DNA of 64,000 bases from DATAGZ01 sp036263455. GTDB taxonomy: Bacteria; Pseudomonadota; Alphaproteobacteria; Dongiales; Dongiaceae. The stretch lies in assembly GCA_036263455.1 (NCBI GenBank), contig DATAGZ010000006.1, forward strand, positions 124,001 through 188,000. Direction: 5' to 3'. The notes under the pieces were generated by a model. It made no database searches. It had not been told where the DNA came from and saw only the letters and a list, made by a program, of their open reading frames with translations. Below are positions 35,551 to 44,362 of the stretch, in pieces. Every line of letters starts with the position of its first letter. Within the stretch, counting starts at the first letter, position 1. Position numbers and translations under genes: made by a program.

Positions 35551-35898
35551 ATGTCAAGGCTATTGAAAGAACGTAACGAAGAAACCAGACTGGATTTGAT
35601 TTTCCATGCCCTGGCAGATGGCACGCGCCGTCGCCTGCTCGCTCGATTGACCGAGGGTCCGGCGATGATTGGAGAACTTGCCGCGCCCTTCGCGATGTCG
35701 CGTCCCGCGATATCCAAGCATCTTCGTGTCTTGGAAGCTGCCCGACTGGTATCCCGTGTGAAGGAGGGGCGGATACAGATATGTGCGTTCGAACCGGCAT
35801 CGCTCCGTTCCGTCGAGGCGTGGCTGAACCGTTACCGGATCTTCTGGGATGAATCCCTTGAGCGTTTATCGAAATATATGGAGAAAGGCGATGACTGA
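35551..35898 (+). CDS. ArsR family transcriptional regulator (SRPBCC-linked type)
   Basis: 115 aa. Winged helix: IFHALADGTRRRLLARLTEG, IGELAAPFAMSRPAISKHLR (recognition helix), VLEAARLVSRVKEGRIQIC. No CxC metal site (the ELCVC of metal-sensing ArsR is absent), so it is of the SdpR-like, non-metal group usually paired with AHSA1 genes. The open frame extends to 35440; ATG 35551 gives the usual N-terminus, with GTG 35542 possible. The 3' end overlaps the next SRPBCC gene by 8 bases. Likely autoregulated through the palindrome at 35501-35520. Confidence 0.9.
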   Translation: MSRLLKERNEETRLDLIFHALADGTRRRLLARLTEGPAMIGELAAPFAMSRPAISKHLRVLEAARLVSRVKEGRIQICAFEPASLRSVEAWLNRYRIFWDESLERLSKYMEKGDD

Positions 35899-36334
35899 TA
35901 CAAAGCTTATTGTTCGGCGTTTTTTTGAGGCGAGTGCGGAAAGGTTATTCCGCGCCTGGACCGATCCTGAACGTATTGTTACCTGGTTCGGGCCGAAGGG
36001 CATGACCTGCCTCGCCGCAGAGATCGACCTGCGGGTCGGCGGGCACTACCACTTATCCAACCGTCTCCCTAACGGTGCGCCCCTGGAGATTTTTGGCGAG
36101 TATGTACATATCGATCCGTGCCGCGAGCTAATTTTTAGCTGGAGAACCGGTCCCTCGAATGGACCTGAGCGCGTGACGGTGCGTTTCCTCCCCGCCGGGG
36201 AAGGGACCGAGGTTGAGATTATCCACGAGCATATTCCCGACCGCGCCACTCGTGATCAACATGAAAGCGGATGGAATGGAAGCCTCGATCGGCTCAATGA
36301 ATTCGTCGCCATTGTATCGCCCCGCGCAGGGTAA
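35891..36334 (+). CDS. SRPBCC (AHSA1-like) domain protein, second copy
   Basis: 147 aa. AHSA1/CalC-type fold: RRFFEASAERLFRAWTDPER, VTWFGPKGMTC, the sheet EIDLRVGGHYHL, and the C-terminal helix ESGWNGSLDRLNEFVA. GAAAGG lies before the ATG, inside the end of the ArsR gene. The pair ArsR-SRPBCC plus a divergent SRPBCC forms one small regulon. No catalytic residues are evident; binding of a small hydrophobic molecule is the usual guess for the family. Confidence 0.88.
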   Translation: MTDTKLIVRRFFEASAERLFRAWTDPERIVTWFGPKGMTCLAAEIDLRVGGHYHLSNRLPNGAPLEIFGEYVHIDPCRELIFSWRTGPSNGPERVTVRFLPAGEGTEVEIIHEHIPDRATRDQHESGWNGSLDRLNEFVAIVSPRAG

Positions 36335-36386
36335 TCGCTCGGTCGAGACTTGACCATGCGCATTGCCCTCTGCCAGTGTAACGGCA

Positions 36387-37679
36387 ATGGCATCCTGGTA
36401 TCTCCGCATGTGGCTAAAGCCGGCGCCCAGTTTTCGCTGGTCGATCCGGCGGGGTGAGCCCGACGATGCACACCAGCGTTTCCATTACTGGGCGGCGCAA
36501 TATTCATGGAGACGCGCCGACAAGCCCCTCCGGGCCGTCTATGCACTCAAGATATTGGCCCGCCCGGTCACGGCGTCCTGCGCCCTGATTTTGGCCTGGC
36601 TCCGGCATGGCGGTACCGTGGCGCGCCAGGAAGGCGTTGCACGCTGGCGTCAGGCAATTGGTTTGGCGCTCGCTTTTCTCGGCCACTCCATCTGGCCGCG
36701 TTATTACTACCTCTTCGACCTTGCCCGTGACGACCAATGGCGGCGGATCGGCGCCTTCGTCTCTCGCACCGAGTCCAAATACAGCATGTTCCTCGCCCTT
36801 ATTCCGCCAGGACTGCCCCACGCCCGCGTGCATATCTTTTCCCGCAAGGCGGCGTTCGCACGCGCCTGCCATGAACGCGGCGTGCACACCGTTCAACCCT
36901 TGCTTCATCTTCGCGCGGGTGCGCCTCAGCCGCCCTGGGATATTCGGGAACTGCCACCCCGATCACTCTTCGTGAAGCCGGAGGATAGCAATGGCGGCCG
37001 GGGTGCGGCGGTGTGGCGCTTCCGCGACGGCCTTTATCACGGCCGGGGCCAATCGCCCCTGACGGCCGCGCAGCTTTGGCATGCGCTGGCTCAAGAATCG
37101 TGGCGCACGCCGCTCCTCGTCCAGCCGCTTCTCGTCAACCATCCTGCACTTTCGGATCTTGCGCTCAATGCCCTTTCCACCTTGCGCGTCATGACCTGCG
37201 TAAACGAGGAGGGTCGCGCCGAAGTGACCCATGCGATTTTGCGCTTTCCAGGCGGGCGGGGGAGTATCGTCGATAACTTCCATGCCGGCGGCCTGGGTGC
37301 GCCGGTCGATATCGTGACCGGAGAGGTAGGCGCGGCGATCTACATGACACCCCGGGGGCAGCATGCCCGCTTTGCAAGCCATCCTTTCACAGGCGCAAAG
37401 GTGAAAGGCCGCATCCTCCCGCGATGGGGGGAAGTCCTTGAATTGGCGGAGCGCGCCCAGGACCGGTTTCCCGAGCGACTGATCGTTGGATGGGATATCG
37501 CTATTCTGGAAGACGGCCCGATTATCGTCGAAGGCAATTCGGGCGCCGACATGGATATCGTGCAACGCGCCTATCAGGAACCGCTGCTCGAAACGCGGCT
37601 CGGTAAGGTGTTGTGCCATCATATGGAAAGGACAACGCGTCCATGGATCGAATCGAAAACCGCACTTTCGACGAGTTGA
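36387..37679 (+). CDS. Sugar-transfer-associated ATP-grasp protein
   Basis: About 430 aa. An N-terminal helical part (about residues 1-120) contains a Trp/Tyr-rich hydrophobic stretch (LALAFLGHSIWPRYYYLF). An ATP-grasp domain follows: FVKPEDSNGGRGAAVW (ATP lysine and Gly loop), LVQPLLVNH, LRVMTCVNEE, VDNFHAGGLGAPVD, and the metal-binding end GWDIAILEDGPIIVEGNSG. This matches the ATP-grasp family linked to sugar transfer and capsule genes, which ligates a carboxylate to an amine or similar group; the substrate is unknown. The start is uncertain: TTG 36363, ATG 36387 and ATG 36408 are in frame. The last 37 bases overlap the MaoC gene. Confidence 0.78.
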   Translation: MASWYLRMWLKPAPSFRWSIRRGEPDDAHQRFHYWAAQYSWRRADKPLRAVYALKILARPVTASCALILAWLRHGGTVARQEGVARWRQAIGLALAFLGHSIWPRYYYLFDLARDDQWRRIGAFVSRTESKYSMFLALIPPGLPHARVHIFSRKAAFARACHERGVHTVQPLLHLRAGAPQPPWDIRELPPRSLFVKPEDSNGGRGAAVWRFRDGLYHGRGQSPLTAAQLWHALAQESWRTPLLVQPLLVNHPALSDLALNALSTLRVMTCVNEEGRAEVTHAILRFPGGRGSIVDNFHAGGLGAPVDIVTGEVGAAIYMTPRGQHARFASHPFTGAKVKGRILPRWGEVLELAERAQDRFPERLIVGWDIAILEDGPIIVEGNSGADMDIVQRAYQEPLLETRLGKVLCHHMERTTRPWIESKTALSTS

Positions 37680-38149
37680 AAATCGGCGACAGCGCAAGTC
37701 TGCGGCGAACATTGACCCAGAACGATATTGCCCTCTTCGCGGTCATGTCTGGCGATGTCAATCCTGCTCATGTCGATCCGGAATTCGCAGCCAGCGACAT
37801 ATTCCACGGCATCGTCGCCCACGGCATGTGGGGTGGAGCGCTCATCTCCACCGTGCTCGGTACGCAGCTGCCTGGCCCCGGCACGATCTATCTCGATCAG
37901 AGCCTGCATTTCCATAAGCCGGTGTTGGTGGGCGACAGGATTACAGTCACCGTTACCGTACAGGCCAAGAATGAAGAAAAGGGCCATGTCGTTTTAGATT
38001 GCCTGGTCACCAATCAGCGCGGCGAGACGGTCATATCGGGTACGGCGAAGGTGCTTGCGCCGCAAGAAAAGGTATCGCGCCCGCGCGCGGTTCTGCCCGA
38101 AATCCGGCTCGTGGACCGGAAGGCCAAGCCAGTTGTTGATGAGGCATGA
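37643..38149 (+). CDS. MaoC-like hotdog dehydratase
   Basis: 168 aa. Hotdog-fold (R)-enoyl-CoA hydratase-type protein. Its hydratase motif is present: FAVMSGDVNPAHVDPEFAA (Asp/His active site), then HGIVAHGMWGGALISTVLG, and LHFHKPVLVGDRITVTV. The chosen ATG 37643 gives the common N-terminus MDRIENRTFDELKIGD; it lies inside the end of the ATP-grasp gene. Such domains are often fused to phosphate acyltransferases, but here it stands alone. It ends in an ATGA overlap with the next gene. Confidence 0.88.
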   Translation: MDRIENRTFDELKIGDSASLRRTLTQNDIALFAVMSGDVNPAHVDPEFAASDIFHGIVAHGMWGGALISTVLGTQLPGPGTIYLDQSLHFHKPVLVGDRITVTVTVQAKNEEKGHVVLDCLVTNQRGETVISGTAKVLAPQEKVSRPRAVLPEIRLVDRKAKPVVDEA

Positions 38150-39408
38150 AAATCTTCCTCTTCTTTTCGTTTCTCCTGCTCGCGCCGCCCACGCGTGCTG
38201 AAGAGCTCCACCATATCACCCCGGCCGACATCGACCGACAACAAGGCCAATATCAAACCGAGGACGCCTCCCACACCGCCGATATCGTTCCGCGACCGTC
38301 GGCCTTGCTGCCGACCGCACCGGCGGGATTCACGGTAACGCTGATTGCAAGCGGTCTCGATGAGCCGCGAGCATTACGAAGCGCGCCGAATGGAGACATT
38401 TTCCTCGCCGAAAGCGGGGCGGGGGCAATCCGTGTCCTGAGACTCGATAGCGAGGGGAAGGCGCAGATCACCAAATTCGCGACAAGGCTCGATCGCCCAT
38501 TCGGCATGGCCTTCTACCCCGTCCGCAATCCCCACTATCTGTATGTCGCCGAGGAAGGCCGCATCCTGCGCTATCCTTACGAAGAAGGCGACATTGTCGC
38601 ACGCGGCGCGCCGGAAACCATTATAGACAACCTGCCGACTGGAGGGCACTGGACCCGCGATCTCGCCATTGCGCCCGATGAGACGCATCTCGTCTATTCC
38701 ATTGGATCCGAATCTAATATCGCCACAGAGATGCCGATCAAGAGCCAGGCTGAGATTGCCCAGTATCAACAGCAGCATGGGTTGGGCGCTTCCTGGGCAA
38801 GCGAGGCGGGACGCGCTCAAGTCGTGATCTTCGATCCCGACGGCAAGAACGCGCGTCCCTTTGCCACCGGTCTGCGGAATTGCGCAGGTCTTGCGCGTCA
38901 GCCCAGCGCCAATGCGCTATGGTGCGTGGTGAATGAGCGGGATGGCCTGGGCGCCGATCTTCCACCAGACTATGCCACTCATCTCGTCCAGAATGCTTTC
39001 TATGGTTGGCCCTGGTTTTATATCGGCAATCATCGCGATGCCCGCATCAAGGGTGCACCCGATATCGGCAAACATGTCACCGTGCCGGATGTCTTGCTCG
39101 AGGCTCACGGTGCACCGCTTGGTATCGCTTTTGCGGAGGGGGAGCAATTTCCGGAACCGTATCGCGGTGACGCATTTGTGGCGTTGCATGGGTCGTGGAA
39201 CCGCGGTGCCTTGTCCGGATATAAAATCGTGCGCCTGAGGATGGATCAAGGTCGACCGACCGGAGAATATATGGATTTCCTGACCGGGTTCATCCTCGAC
39301 AACAACCACGTCTGGGGCCGGCCGGTGGGAGTGACCGTTGCGAGAGATGGCGCGCTGATCGTCAGCGAGGACGGTAACGGCACGGTCTGGCGCATCAGCC
39401 GTTCCTGA
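38146..39408 (+). CDS. Sorbosone dehydrogenase-like PQQ-type beta-propeller protein
   Basis: 420 aa. Secreted: signal peptide MKIFLFFSFLLLAPPTRA. Six-bladed propeller of the soluble glucose/sorbosone dehydrogenase family. Visible blocks are LDEPRALRSAPNGDIFLAES, RLDRPFGMAFYP, GGHWTRDLAIAPD (His region), NCAGLARQPSANALWCVVNE and FYGWPWFYIG. Near the C-terminus are HGAPLGIAF and HGSWNRGALSGYK. The family uses PQQ to oxidise sugars or aldoses in the periplasm, but many members have untested activity. No pqq genes are visible nearby. Start coupled to MaoC by ATGA. Confidence 0.87.
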   Translation: MKIFLFFSFLLLAPPTRAEELHHITPADIDRQQGQYQTEDASHTADIVPRPSALLPTAPAGFTVTLIASGLDEPRALRSAPNGDIFLAESGAGAIRVLRLDSEGKAQITKFATRLDRPFGMAFYPVRNPHYLYVAEEGRILRYPYEEGDIVARGAPETIIDNLPTGGHWTRDLAIAPDETHLVYSIGSESNIATEMPIKSQAEIAQYQQQHGLGASWASEAGRAQVVIFDPDGKNARPFATGLRNCAGLARQPSANALWCVVNERDGLGADLPPDYATHLVQNAFYGWPWFYIGNHRDARIKGAPDIGKHVTVPDVLLEAHGAPLGIAFAEGEQFPEPYRGDAFVALHGSWNRGALSGYKIVRLRMDQGRPTGEYMDFLTGFILDNNHVWGRPVGVTVARDGALIVSEDGNGTVWRISRS

Positions 39409-39484
39409 CATTTTCAGATAATGTCGATTGTCCAGCTTCCTTGACGGCGTTCGCCAAAGCTGGGTAATCGGATAGGCGGAGGCC

Positions 39485-40042
39485 ATGATGGATGCGCTGA
39501 ATATCAGTTTGTTTCTCGCTCTCAATGCGCCCGCGGAGCCTTCCGGTTTTATGCTGGCGATGGCCCTGTTCGGGGCGCGGTGGCTGGTTTACGTTGCCGC
39601 CCTCGCGATGGTCGCCATGATCTTAGTTGGTCCGCGCAGCGCACGCGGCGGCTTCATCGCCACCTGTGTCGGCGCAATTGCCGGGCTCACAGTCAATTTC
39701 ATAATCCGCCATCTCTGGTATCATCCCAGACCATTCGCCCTGGGCCTTGGTCATCAATTTCTTTTTCATGCGCCCAACGCGTCCTTTCCCAGCGATCACG
39801 CCACCTTCATGTGGGCACTTGCCTGTGGATTGCTGGTCAGCGGCGCATCGCGCGTGATCGGCTTCCTGTTTTTCCTGTTCGGTCTTTGGGTTGCTTGGGC
39901 GCGCATCTATGTGGGGATTCATTTCCCTCTGGATATGGTGGGGGCGCTACTGGTCGCGATCGCGGCGGGGTTTTTCGCGGCTTCCATCCGGTCCGCGGCC
40001 GATTCATGGGTGACTTATGCGCTCAAATTCCGCCGCCGATAA
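39485..40042 (+). CDS. PAP2 family phosphatase (undecaprenyl-diphosphatase type)
   Basis: 185-aa membrane protein with about five helices. All three PAP2 acid-phosphatase motifs are present: the RxxxxxxRP-type RHLWYHPRPF, PSDHATF, and ARIYVGIHFPLDM. Likely role: dephosphorylating undecaprenyl pyrophosphate or another lipid phosphate for envelope synthesis (BcrC-like). Two ATGs stand at the start (39485, 39488). The last 26 bases overlap the ABC ATPase gene. Confidence 0.9.
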   Translation: MMDALNISLFLALNAPAEPSGFMLAMALFGARWLVYVAALAMVAMILVGPRSARGGFIATCVGAIAGLTVNFIIRHLWYHPRPFALGLGHQFLFHAPNASFPSDHATFMWALACGLLVSGASRVIGFLFFLFGLWVAWARIYVGIHFPLDMVGALLVAIAAGFFAASIRSAADSWVTYALKFRRR

Positions 40043-41021
40043 GGATAGGGTGGCGATCAGCCTCGCCCATGCCAGCAAGGTCTATCGCGTCGCCCTGAAA
40101 CGACCCGGCCTCACAGGCGCCATCCGCGGTCTATTCCGGCGCAGCTATCGCGACGTGCAGGCGGTGAAGGATATCAGCTTCTCGATCGAGGCAGGCGAAA
40201 TCGTGGGTTTCCTTGGCCCCAACGGGGCGGGAAAGACGACCACCTTGAAGATGCTCTCCGGCCTCCTTTATCCAAGTGGCGGTGAACTTTGCGTGCTCGG
40301 CCATGTGCCGCACCGCCGTGAGCGGGAGTTCCTGACCCAGGTCACGTTGGTCATGGGCCAGAAGCAGCAGCTTTCATGGGACCTCGCCCCCATGGATTCC
40401 TTCCTGGTCAACAAGGCCATTTACGATATTCCGGAGCACGTCTTTTCCAAGCGCCTGGACCGTCTGGTGGACATGCTGGCCCTCACACCGGTTCTCGACA
40501 AGCCGGTACGGCAACTATCCCTCGGCGAACGCATGAAGTGCGAGCTCACCCTGGCCCTTCTGCACGAGCCCCGCGTCCTATTCCTCGACGAGCCGACCAT
40601 TGGACTGGACCTCAACGCCCAACTCGCCGTGCGCGGCTTTATCGCCGATTACAACCGTCTCACGGGTGCTACAATCATCCTCACCTCCCACTACATGGCC
40701 GATGTCGAGGCGCTGGCCCGGCGGGTGATCGTCATCGATCACGGACAGCTCCGCTTCGACGGTTCGCTCGCTGTTCTGGTCGAAAAGCATGGTCCGCAGA
40801 AAAAACTGCGCATCGTCCTCGGCGAGGAGGTACCCACCTGGGTCGCACAGCTGGCTGAATATGTGGGCCAGGACGGGCGCGAGGTCACGTTTGCGGCCGA
40901 GCGTCAGCGTATTACCGCGCTCGCGGCGCGGCTGCTCGCGGAACTACCCGTCATCGATATTTCCATCGACGATCCGCCGATGGAGGAAGTCATGGGCAAG
41001 CTGTTCGCCGGTGCATCATGA
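40017..41021 (+). CDS. ABC-2 exporter ATP-binding protein
   Basis: 334 aa. Walker A GPNGAGKTT, Q-loop in VMGQKQQLSW, signature LSLGERMK, Walker B RVLFLDEPTIGLD, and the switch His in TSHYMADVE. The N-terminal extension (residues 1-40) and the C-terminal tail match the viologen-exporter/DUF990-linked subgroup. Its two membrane partners follow with 4-base overlaps. Exports an unknown compound, ATP-driven, out of the cytosol. Confidence 0.92.
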   Translation: MRSNSAADKDRVAISLAHASKVYRVALKRPGLTGAIRGLFRRSYRDVQAVKDISFSIEAGEIVGFLGPNGAGKTTTLKMLSGLLYPSGGELCVLGHVPHRREREFLTQVTLVMGQKQQLSWDLAPMDSFLVNKAIYDIPEHVFSKRLDRLVDMLALTPVLDKPVRQLSLGERMKCELTLALLHEPRVLFLDEPTIGLDLNAQLAVRGFIADYNRLTGATIILTSHYMADVEALARRVIVIDHGQLRFDGSLAVLVEKHGPQKKLRIVLGEEVPTWVAQLAEYVGQDGREVTFAAERQRITALAARLLAELPVIDISIDDPPMEEVMGKLFAGAS

Positions 41022-41809
41022 TCGGCCGCCGCTTTCTTCGCGCGCTTCGCGCGCTTTATACGGTGAAATTTGCGGAATCCTCCGCCTATCGGGCGCAATC
41101 GGCCCTGTGGATGCTCGGGGGGCTGTTTCCCCTCATCATGTGGGCGATCTGGCGAGGCATCGGCACCGATCCTTCCTATAGCCAGCGAGACTTCGCCCTT
41201 TATTACCTGTTTATCTTCGTCGCACGACAATTCACGCCCTGCTGGGCGATCTTCGTCATGGACCGGGAGGTCCGCAAAGGGGAGCTATCGGCGCGCCTGA
41301 TGCGTCCACTCGATCCCCTGTGGAATCTCGCGGCGGAACATTGGGGCGAAATGAGCGTGCGCATCCCGCCAGTGGTGCTGCTCTTCGTCCTGTTCCTGTT
41401 CATTTCCGGTTACGGCGCCGACGTGCCGCTGCGCCAGATGCCGCTTTTCCTGCTTGGGCTCGCGGTGGGGTGGTGGCTCAATTTTTCCCTCCATTACTGC
41501 ATGGCCATGCTGGTCTTCTGGACCCAAAGCGTGACGCATTTCGATTCACTCATGTATCGCCTGTTCGGCATTCTCGGCGGCATCTTCACCCCGCTGGAGT
41601 TTTTTCCGCCAGCCCTAGCGGTGGTGCTGCATTATCTGCCTTTTCCCTATGTGATGTATTTCCCGGCGCAATTGGCGCTCGGACGTTTGGGTCCGGCCGC
41701 CACGCTCGAAGGTTTCGCCATCGCCCTTGGCTGGATAGCAATCTTCACCATGCTCCACCGTATCTTATGGCGGTTGGGGCTCAGGAAGTTCGCGGCGGTG
41801 GGCGCATGA
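41018..41809 (+). CDS. ABC-2 family permease (first)
   Basis: 263 aa, about six membrane helices (for example MLGGLFPLIMWAIWRGIG and VLLFVLFLFISGYGADV). ABC2_membrane_6 (DUF990-like) character: YYLFIFVARQFTPCWAIFVM, VRKGELSARLMRPLDPL. The phrase on the cost of two asymmetric subunits is typical: each family operon has two different permeases. The end overlaps the second permease start (ATGA). Confidence 0.85.
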   Translation: MIGRRFLRALRALYTVKFAESSAYRAQSALWMLGGLFPLIMWAIWRGIGTDPSYSQRDFALYYLFIFVARQFTPCWAIFVMDREVRKGELSARLMRPLDPLWNLAAEHWGEMSVRIPPVVLLFVLFLFISGYGADVPLRQMPLFLLGLAVGWWLNFSLHYCMAMLVFWTQSVTHFDSLMYRLFGILGGIFTPLEFFPPALAVVLHYLPFPYVMYFPAQLALGRLGPAATLEGFAIALGWIAIFTMLHRILWRLGLRKFAAVGA

Positions 41810-42606
41810 GGATCGCACACCTCTGGCGCAGCGCTGCAGCCCAGCTCAAGGCCGAGCTTGCGGCGCAGATGCAATATAGAGCGGATATGGTGGCGGGGTT
41901 TGTCGCCTCGGCATTGGGTCTCGCGACATCCATCCTGGGTTATTATGTCATTCTTCATCGCGGTGGAGGGACAATTGGCGGATGGACTTTTCCGGAAATC
42001 GTCGCTCTGGCGGGCGTCGTCCAGATGACCTCCGCACTCATGGATTTCTGGCTCGCACCCAATCTTTCGGCGGTAAGTCAATATGTCCAGCGTGGGGAGT
42101 TCGACCTGATTCTCATCCGCCCGATTGACGCGCTCTTCGCCGTGACCTTCCGTAAGGTCGGCGCGATTGCCGACATGCTCGGCTTTTTTCTGGGCCTCGC
42201 CTTGGTTGCCGTCGCGATGGGTATCGACCGTCATGCCGCGCCTGGCAATATCCTCCTTTTCCTGGCGATGTATGGCGCGGGAGTGATCATCATCTACGCT
42301 CTGTGGGCGAGCCTGGTTACCTTGGCCTTTTACTTCACCAAGATCGAGGAGTTCGCGGGGATTTTTTACCTTCTCTTGTCCGCGGGGCAGTTTCCGGTCG
42401 GCGCCTTGCCGGGCCGTTTCCTGCAATTCCTCTTTACCTTCCTCCTTCCGGTGGCTTTCGTGACCAATGTTCCGGCCGAGGCGGCGATGGGCCGGGTGAG
42501 CGGTGCCATGGTGGCGGCTGCCTTGACCATGGCCGCCTTGCTTCTGCTCGTTTGCCGGCTCGCCTGGCGCCTGGCGTTGCGGCGTTATGCCAGCGCCAGT
42601 TCCTAA
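41806..42606 (+). CDS. ABC-2 family permease (second)
   Basis: 266 aa, about six helices. Shares the family phrase VQRGEFDLILIRPIDALFAV with the first permease (there, RKGELSARLMRPLDPL). The open frame begins far upstream at 41320, but ATG 41806 gives MRIAHLWRSAAAQLKAELAA and overlaps the preceding stop. With the ATPase and the first permease it completes a three-gene exporter. Substrate unknown. Confidence 0.86.
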   Translation: MRIAHLWRSAAAQLKAELAAQMQYRADMVAGFVASALGLATSILGYYVILHRGGGTIGGWTFPEIVALAGVVQMTSALMDFWLAPNLSAVSQYVQRGEFDLILIRPIDALFAVTFRKVGAIADMLGFFLGLALVAVAMGIDRHAAPGNILLFLAMYGAGVIIIYALWASLVTLAFYFTKIEEFAGIFYLLLSAGQFPVGALPGRFLQFLFTFLLPVAFVTNVPAEAAMGRVSGAMVAAALTMAALLLLVCRLAWRLALRRYASASS

Positions 42607-42649
42607 CGATTTCCTGCCGGGACCGGCATGCTTCCTGCATGACTAAAGT

Positions 42650-43459
42650 ATGCCGAGAATGGACATCGCTCCCGCTGGAATAGCGCCTCCGTTGATCAAT
42701 AGCGTCGCCACGGCGGCGCGCAGCACCAAGGTGGATTTCGCCTTTCTCATGGCGCAGGCGGCTCAGGAGAGCAATTTTGATCCCAATGCGAAGGCGGCGG
42801 GGTCGAGCGCGCGCGGCCTCTATCAATTCATTAACCAAACCTGGCTGGGCGTTTTCCGGCAGCACGGCGCGGAAGTAGGGCAGGGCGCGCTTGCCGCGCA
42901 GATCATGGTCGATGCCAGAGGCCAGTATCACGTCGCCGATGCCGTGACCCGCGCCCAAATTTTGGGGCTGCGAAACGATCCGAAAATTTCAGCTTACTTC
43001 GCCGCCGCCCATGCCGCCGATAATCGGGAAGCGCTCGCGCAGAACCTCGAGCGCGAGGTGCGCCCGGCAGATCTCTATATCGCTCATCTGCTGGGAATAG
43101 GCGGTGCGCAGAAATTTCTTGCGGCACTACGCACCGACGGCGGTCAGGCCGCCGCCCGGCTCTTTCCCCGGGCAGCGGAAAGTAATGCCGGTATCTTCTA
43201 TGCGTCGGATGGAAAAGAGAAATCACTCGCCCAGGTCTATGCCGCCCTGAGCGTCCATCTCGATCAGGACATGGTGCGCTACGCGGCCCTAGATCCGCAG
43301 AAGGCACAGCCCGCCACCGCGCCAGATTTCCGAATCGCCCAGGCCAGAACTCCTGCGCCAACACCCGGGCTGACGGGCCGCCAACTCATGATGCTCCATG
43401 GCAAAACCAGCGTAACCTTGCCGCTTTCGATCGCCCTCGCACCTTATCGGGTGATCTAG
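42650..43459 (+). CDS. Lytic transglycosylase-like (SLT domain) protein
   Basis: 269 aa. SLT lysozyme-like fold: FAFLMAQAAQESNFDPNAKA supplies the catalytic Glu, followed by SSARGLYQFINQTWLG and later AAAHAADNREAL and YIAHLLGIGGAQKFL. It probably cleaves peptidoglycan glycan strands. No clear signal peptide is visible, so export may be through another route or it may be a flagellar/scaffold-type member. An ATG at 42659 is an alternative start. The tail (about 200-269) is Pro/Ala-rich. Confidence 0.85.
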   Translation: MPRMDIAPAGIAPPLINSVATAARSTKVDFAFLMAQAAQESNFDPNAKAAGSSARGLYQFINQTWLGVFRQHGAEVGQGALAAQIMVDARGQYHVADAVTRAQILGLRNDPKISAYFAAAHAADNREALAQNLEREVRPADLYIAHLLGIGGAQKFLAALRTDGGQAAARLFPRAAESNAGIFYASDGKEKSLAQVYAALSVHLDQDMVRYAALDPQKAQPATAPDFRIAQARTPAPTPGLTGRQLMMLHGKTSVTLPLSIALAPYRVI

Positions 43460-43487
43460 CCTTCCTTCGCAGATCGAGCCGCCCGGC

Positions 43488-44144
43488 TCAGCTGGCGGGC
43501 CGGTCAAGCGCTGCGGACGGGTCGCTGGCCAACGCCATCACGTCGATCATGCGTATCAGGACATGATCATCCTGCGCACCCGCAAGCGCGAATCGGCCAC
43601 CAAAGATATAATGAGGGACACCACGAATCGCCGCCCGCAAAGCGAGATCCCGGCGAAGCGATGCGCCATACCGATATGCCGAGGCGATATCGGCGTCGCT
43701 CAGCCCGACGGAATGGGCTAGCCCATGAAGAACCGCTTCATTGGTAAGGTCCTGGCCTTCTTCGAAAAAAGCCCGAAACAAGGCGTCCAGAAGCGCGCTC
43801 TGCAAGCCACGTTCGCCTGCCGCCTTGATCAGGAGGTGGCCCGCTTCGGTGTTCGGCTGGCGCTTGATCAGATCGAATCGAAAAGCGATGCCCTCGGCAA
43901 GGCCGAGTCCGGTCAGGGCTGCATGCATGCGGCCTGCGCGCTCCGCGGTACCGAACTTCGCGGCAATATATTCGTCCCTGCCGATCCCTCCGGCAGGTAG
44001 ATCAGGCGCCAATTCAAAGGCACGCCATTCAGTGGAGATGGCAAGCTCCGCACGCTGCGCGAGTGCGCGCTCGAGACGTTTCTTGCCCAGATAGCACCAC
44101 GGACAGACGATATCGAAATACACTTCGATGGTGAGGGCAGTCAT
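43488..44144 (-). CDS. DsbA family oxidoreductase (FrnE-like)
   Basis: 218 aa. Thioredoxin-fold protein with CPWC active site at the N-terminus (YFDIVCPWCYLGKKRLERAL) and the FrnE-type helical insert. ALFRAFFEEGQDL and IRGVPHYIFGGRFALAGAQ (cis-Pro loop GVPH) are typical. There is no signal peptide, so it acts in the cytosol, unlike periplasmic DsbA. GGAGG lies upstream of the ATG at 44144. Substrate unknown. Confidence 0.92.
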   Translation of the reverse strand: MTALTIEVYFDIVCPWCYLGKKRLERALAQRAELAISTEWRAFELAPDLPAGGIGRDEYIAAKFGTAERAGRMHAALTGLGLAEGIAFRFDLIKRQPNTEAGHLLIKAAGERGLQSALLDALFRAFFEEGQDLTNEAVLHGLAHSVGLSDADIASAYRYGASLRRDLALRAAIRGVPHYIFGGRFALAGAQDDHVLIRMIDVMALASDPSAALDRPAS

Positions 44145-44190
44145 ATTTCCGTTCCTCCATCCGGAACCGCAACCATTTCCAGCATGGTTG

Positions 44191-44280
44191 TGGCGGATGG
44201 GGTGGGATTCGAACCCACGGTGAGCGTGAACCCACGCCGGTTTTCAAGACCGGTGCCTTAAACCGCTCGGCCACCCATCC
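44191..44280 (-). tRNA. tRNA-Ser(UGA)
   Basis: 90-nt class II tRNA on the minus strand. Acceptor GGATGGG pairs with CCCATCC. D-arm TGGCCGAGCGGTTTAAGGC, anticodon loop with TGA (complement of 44244-44246), and a long variable arm (CGTGGGTTCACGC type). T-arm GGTTCGAATCC, discriminator G and encoded CCA (44191-44193). Reads UCA and wobble codons. Confidence 0.97.
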
Positions 44281-44287
44281 TCAAGGG

Positions 44288-44317
44288 TAATAACGCCCAG
44301 GAAGAAAGCGTTGTCAA
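44288..44317 (-). promoter_or_regulatory. Candidate promoter of tRNA-Ser
   Basis: On the minus strand, consensus -35 TTGACA (complement of 44312-44317) and -10 TTATTA (complement of 44288-44293) are separated by 18 bases. The tRNA starts 7 bases further. Fits a sigma-70 tRNA promoter. Confidence 0.55.
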
Positions 44318-44362
44318 TTGCAGCCCTTGCTGGCGCGCGATTCGTACTGCTACGGTTTTGTC

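Noticed and set aside
44029..44274. Minus-strand frame starting MAERFKAPVLKTGVGS
   Set aside because: This peptide is the tRNA-Ser sequence itself translated, a common false gene.
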